Virus record (IMG/VR): IMGVR_UViG_3300018424_005577
Span: 1 to 64,000 of that record
From: a virus
DNA: 64,000 bases
Reading direction: 5' to 3' (one strand)
Part shown: one piece after another, positions 60,327-64,000 of the stretch
How positions within the stretch are numbered: the first letter of the stretch is position 1
Layout: each line of letters begins with the position of its first letter
Made by a program: the position numbers and the translations under genes
The notes under the pieces: generated by a model
What the model was told of the DNA's origin: nothing
The model's input: the letters and a program-made list of their open reading frames with translations, nothing else
The model's database searches: none

Positions 60327-62654
60327 TTGGCAGTAAGAATACAAGGTGGTGGTGAACTTGACGGTGCAATACTAGCAGGTGTAGCTACCGAAGATGGTCA
60401 AAACGCAATCAGACAGCTTTTAGGCGGTCTACCTGGTGAATTAGGCAGAACTACCGCAGATAATATCAACGCAGCCAACGATTCTGGCGCTAACATGATC
60501 AGTCGCATGGCGCAAGGTACTATGACCGCTGTTACAGAAACGTTAACAGGAACTGCAAGTACGATTGCAGGAATAAGCGGTAACTTAATCCAAGGTAATT
60601 TTGCTCTTACTGATCAAACTAAAGTATTAAAAGATTCTTTTGGAAATTTAAACACAGGCTCTAATTTTCTAAACGGAGCCTTTGCAACTCTAGCAGGCGG
60701 TGCCGACAATGTAGTAAAATACATTCAAGATTCAGCAGATGCATTTAGGGGAATGAGTGATGCTGGCGGAGGTCTTGAAGGAGATTTAATTACTCTTAGA
60801 GTAGCCGCGGCCCAAACTAGAATGCCTCTAGATGAATTTGCAGGAATGGTAACTGAAAATTCTGCAAAACTTTTAGCATTAGGTGGTAGTGTTGATCAAG
60901 GTACAAGAGCATTTGTAGAACAAAGTAAAGCATTTTATGATAGTAGACTAGGTTTAGGTGTTCAAGCTCTAGGTATAGGATTTGAAGAATCAAATCAATA
61001 TCTAATGGACTATATGGATGCCCAGCGTAGAAATGATACCTATCAAAATATGACTACAAGTCAGAGAAATAAAGCCGCTCAAGATTATATCTACGAATTA
61101 GATACACTAGCAAGACTAACAGGTAAAAGTCGTAAAGAACTTCAAGATGAAGCTAGGCAAAGAATGCGAGCAGGTCAAACTCAAGCCGCTCTAAGGCAGA
61201 TAGAAAAACGCACAGGTCAAGATGTTACTGCGGCTTATCAAACAATGGCTAGAGATATCAACGGAACACTCGGTCCTGGTTTTGCAGATATGTTTGATAG
61301 CATGGTTGCACTAAATGGCGCAATTGACCCAACTAATGAAGCAATGAAAGGGTTGTATGCCGCGGCACCAGAGGCTGCTGAATCTATGAGTCAGGCAGCA
61401 AAATTAATGAACCAAGGTGACATTGAAGGTGCTAATCGAATGATGGAGCAAGCACAGGCTCAAGCACTAGCAAGAATGGATTCTGATGAATACCTAAGTG
61501 TAGCAAGACTGGGCGGACTAGCAGGCGCAGTTGGTACAGCAAGTTCGGATTTACTAGAAGTTAATCAAGACTTTTTAGATGCAATTAAAACTCAAATTGA
61601 TGGTAATAACAGAGCTGGTGCAAGTGCAGAAGAATTTGCAAATGCGTTAAACAGGGCAAGAGAAAATATTGCTACAGCACAAAATAACACGCAAAGCTCT
61701 CCAACTATGGGAGGTGTTGTTGCAACTGAAACAATGATTAGAGATACTGCTAGTGCTTTAGTAACAGAAATTGGCACTCAGTTTAGAACACAAATCGAAG
61801 GTGGAATGTTAGCTGTAAGAGATACAGTATTAAACAGCGAAATCGATCAAACAGTTCAAGATGTTATAAGAGGCGCAGGATCGATTATAGATCCTTCTGG
61901 TGTAGATGGAATAATAAACGGATTACAAAATATTATTAATGATCCTGAAGCAAGCGAGCAATCTAAAGCCAATGCTCAACAATTATCAGAAATACTACAA
62001 GAACAAAGAGCAATACTTGTTGATTTAAATTCTTCACAAGCAGAAAAAGAAGCGGCTCTAGCATCTATCCAAGCAATATCACTAGAAGCACAAAATGATG
62101 TTACAAGAGTTCGCGAAGATATGCAACAAAATGATATTAATTTGGTTAACAGTTTAGTTGAAAGTGTAGGCACTGCTATTACTGATGCATTTAATAGTAT
62201 TTTTGGTAACGGAACTACAATACCAGACGCAGAATTTCCTAACGCACAATTTCCAGAAGGGTCACCTCCTACTCAGATGAACAACGGTACAGTTGGCGAA
62301 TTTGGTAGACTATTTGCTGATTTTGGCGAAGGTACATCAGCAACATTACATAACAACGAAATGGTAGCAAACGAAGCTCAAATGCGAGAAGGTGTAAGAG
62401 AACTTACAAGTAGAATACAAAGTAGAGCAATTACTGCTCGTGCGAATCAACCTGCTCCTAACCAAGATTTTTCAGAAGTTATAAATCAACTTAGAACAAT
62501 GCTTCAAGAATCAGGCAGTCAGGGACAAGAAATGTTAAATACTACACTACAAGAATTAGCTGGCGTAGCACATAGACAGCTTGATGTTCAGTCTAAGAAC
62601 TTACGTGCTTCTAGAAATTTAAGTGGAAATGTGTTTAAAGGCTTAGGATTTTAA
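60327..62654 (+). CDS. Probable tail tape-measure protein (775 aa, TTG start)
   Basis: A long, Ala/Gln/Asn-rich, largely helical protein without enzymatic motifs, with weakly hydrophobic Gly-rich stretches near the N-terminus (GTASTIAGISGNLIQG) and coiled-coil-like segments later (SEQSKANAQQLSEILQEQRAIL). This style and its place between hub genes (gp26, gp51) and gp20 fit the tail-length ruler, the gp29 role in T4 (590 aa). Direct homology to gp29 is not visible by eye. TTG at 60327 is 8 bases after CAGGAG; no ATG is available nearby in frame. gp20 follows after 3 bases. Confidence 0.65.
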   Translation: MAVRIQGGGELDGAILAGVATEDGQNAIRQLLGGLPGELGRTTADNINAANDSGANMISRMAQGTMTAVTETLTGTASTIAGISGNLIQGNFALTDQTKVLKDSFGNLNTGSNFLNGAFATLAGGADNVVKYIQDSADAFRGMSDAGGGLEGDLITLRVAAAQTRMPLDEFAGMVTENSAKLLALGGSVDQGTRAFVEQSKAFYDSRLGLGVQALGIGFEESNQYLMDYMDAQRRNDTYQNMTTSQRNKAAQDYIYELDTLARLTGKSRKELQDEARQRMRAGQTQAALRQIEKRTGQDVTAAYQTMARDINGTLGPGFADMFDSMVALNGAIDPTNEAMKGLYAAAPEAAESMSQAAKLMNQGDIEGANRMMEQAQAQALARMDSDEYLSVARLGGLAGAVGTASSDLLEVNQDFLDAIKTQIDGNNRAGASAEEFANALNRARENIATAQNNTQSSPTMGGVVATETMIRDTASALVTEIGTQFRTQIEGGMLAVRDTVLNSEIDQTVQDVIRGAGSIIDPSGVDGIINGLQNIINDPEASEQSKANAQQLSEILQEQRAILVDLNSSQAEKEAALASIQAISLEAQNDVTRVREDMQQNDINLVNSLVESVGTAITDAFNSIFGNGTTIPDAEFPNAQFPEGSPPTQMNNGTVGEFGRLFADFGEGTSATLHNNEMVANEAQMREGVRELTSRIQSRAITARANQPAPNQDFSEVINQLRTMLQESGSQGQEMLNTTLQELAGVAHRQLDVQSKNLRASRNLSGNVFKGLGF

Positions 62655-62657
62655 TAG

Positions 62658-64000
62658 ATGAGTTGGAAAAAATATTTTACTCCTGTTCAAACTGGTGATA
62701 ATACATCAGGAAGCTTCTCTCCTTTTTCTAATACTAGAGGAGGACAGCCAGGACCTGCACGTACAAATTATAGTTCATATTTGCCAGATGTATACGTAGG
62801 ATCGCCCAACCGTGTTGAAAGATACGGACATTATAATACAATGGATTTAGATTCTGAAGTAAATGCGGCATTAGACATTCTTGCAGAATTTTGCACACAA
62901 AAGAATGACCAAAACGGAACAAACTTCAAGTTCGAATTTACCAAAAGTGCAACCAACTCAGAAGTACAAATTTTAAGTCAGTACCTCAAACAATGGTACA
63001 AACTCAATAACTTTGAAACTAGAATGTTCAGAGTATTGCGTAATGTATTCAAGTATGGTGATCAAATCTTTTTAAGAGATCCAGAAACAAAAAAATTATT
63101 TCATATTGATCCAGCTAAAGTTAAAAGAATTATTGTAAATGAATCAGAAGGTAAAACTCCTGAGCAATATATTGTTAGAGATATAAACTTTAACTTTAGA
63201 GATTTAGTAGCTACAACGCCTCATCAAACAAATGGAAACATTACTGGAGGCGGAGAAGGTTATATCACCGGCGGTGTTAGAGGCATGGTAGGACAACCTA
63301 ATCAAGCAACCTCCGGCAGTCGTTTTTCACTAGAAGATGGTGAAATAGCTATTGATGCAAAACATATTATACATCTAAGTTTATCAGAAGGTCTTGATAA
63401 TAACTATCCATTTGGTAATAGCTTGCTTGAAACAGTATTTAAAGTGTACAAGCAAAAAGAATTGCTTGAAGATGCAATTATTATCTACAGAGTGCAACGA
63501 GCACCTGAAAGGAGAGTATTCTACGTTGATGTGGGCAACATGCCATCACACCTTGCTATGCAATTTGTTGAGCGTGTTAAAACGGAAATACACCAAAGAC
63601 GTATCCCATCCGCGACTGGGGGCGGTCAGAATGTCATAGACTCTAGTTACAATCCTCTATCAATCAACGAAGATTACTTTTTCCCTCAAACTGCTGAAGG
63701 CCGTGGCAGTAAAGTTGAAACACTACCAGGAGGAACTAATCTCGGAGAAATTGACGACTTAAGATATTTTACAAATAAACTTGTACGCGGTTTGCGTATA
63801 CCTAGCTCATACTTACCAACAGGTGCAGACGATGGCGCAACATCTTATAATGACGGTCGTGTTGGTACTGCATACATTCAAGAACTTCGTTTTAACACAT
63901 ACTGTGAACGCTTGCAAGGTCTTGTAATAGAAGATTTAAATCAAGAATTTAAACGTTACTTGTTAGAAAAAGGTGTAAACATTGATACTAACATGTTTGA
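62658..64000 (+). CDS. gp20: Portal vertex protein gp20, 3' end beyond window
   Basis: ATG 62658 opens a frame that runs to the right window edge (447 codons). Conserved portal motifs are clear: DSEVNAALDILAEFCTQ, VFKYGDQIFL, YRVQRAPERRVFYVDVGNMP, and NEDYFFPQTAEGRGSKVETLPGG with GEIDDLRYF. gp20 forms the dodecameric portal through which DNA is packaged and to which the tail attaches, and is the standard marker gene for marine T4-like phages. A Gly-rich insertion (GGGEGYITGGVRG) lies near residue 200. It follows the tape-measure-like gene by 3 bases. Confidence 0.96.
   Translation, partial: MSWKKYFTPVQTGDNTSGSFSPFSNTRGGQPGPARTNYSSYLPDVYVGSPNRVERYGHYNTMDLDSEVNAALDILAEFCTQKNDQNGTNFKFEFTKSATNSEVQILSQYLKQWYKLNNFETRMFRVLRNVFKYGDQIFLRDPETKKLFHIDPAKVKRIIVNESEGKTPEQYIVRDINFNFRDLVATTPHQTNGNITGGGEGYITGGVRGMVGQPNQATSGSRFSLEDGEIAIDAKHIIHLSLSEGLDNNYPFGNSLLETVFKVYKQKELLEDAIIIYRVQRAPERRVFYVDVGNMPSHLAMQFVERVKTEIHQRRIPSATGGGQNVIDSSYNPLSINEDYFFPQTAEGRGSKVETLPGGTNLGEIDDLRYFTNKLVRGLRIPSSYLPTGADDGATSYNDGRVGTAYIQELRFNTYCERLQGLVIEDLNQEFKRYLLEKGVNIDTNMF

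Noticed and set aside
1-64000. CRISPR arrays, insertion sequences, integrase or attachment sites
   Set aside because: No regularly spaced repeats, transposase motifs or integrase found; the layout is that of a lytic T4-like phage.

Overview
The window is part of a marine T4-like (myovirus) phage genome. It is AT-rich and tightly packed: most neighbouring genes overlap by 1-26 bases. It encodes recognisable T4 core proteins: baseplate gp5, gp6, gp25, gp26, gp48/54-like, gp51 and gp53, late sigma factor gp55, recombination nuclease gp46/gp47, and portal gp20. Family resemblance (N-terminal-twitch radical SAM proteins, tandem fibre-like proteins, a giant protein behind gp6) is with uncultured marine T4-like phages, cyanophages and pelagiphages. 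Nothing in the window fixes the host: there are no photosystem genes and I found no tRNA.

Layout. (1) 1-17156, minus strand: an accessory island of 18 genes. Seventeen form one near-gapless operon behind a consensus sigma-70 promoter at 17179-17207; the eighteenth (1-713, cut by the window edge) has its own promoter at 719-747. It holds nine radical SAM enzymes of three architectures, a QueC-like PP-loop ATPase, a 2OG-Fe(II)-oxygenase-like protein, three glycosyltransferase-like proteins (one a tandem duplication), a methyltransferase-like protein with N-terminal repeats, and four unknowns. It looks like a multi-step biosynthetic or modification pathway whose substrate cannot be read from the sequence. 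(2) 17212-27731, minus strand: fibre and virion-surface module with four paralogous fibre-like proteins, two further virion-type proteins, a 2OG-Fe(II) dioxygenase and two small unknowns. (3) 27752-53129, minus strand: baseplate module with a 5,368-residue giant protein, gp6, gp25, a gp5 without lysozyme domain, a hub-like protein, gp53 and a tube-cap protein. (4) 53210-57583, plus strand: gp55, gp47, gp46, a small basic protein and a GIY-YIG-like nuclease. (5) 57584-57949: a GC-enriched, apparently non-coding block ending in a strong intrinsic terminator, a candidate structured RNA. (6) 58077-64000: an unknown hydrophobic protein (plus), gp51 and gp26 (minus), then a probable tape-measure protein and the portal gp20 (plus, cut by the window edge).

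Regulation is legible. Four promoters match TTGACA-N17-TATxxT (host sigma-70, probably early) and precede the accessory island, its last gene, gp55 and gp47/gp46. Structural genes instead carry a TAAATA core (T4-late-like), mostly 17-28 bases upstream of the start codon, as expected for a phage whose own gp55 directs late transcription. In the 80-base gap between gp55 and the tube-cap gene the two promoter types sit back to back.

Counts, positions and promoter spacings were worked out by hand. Family assignments come from motif recognition, not database searches.
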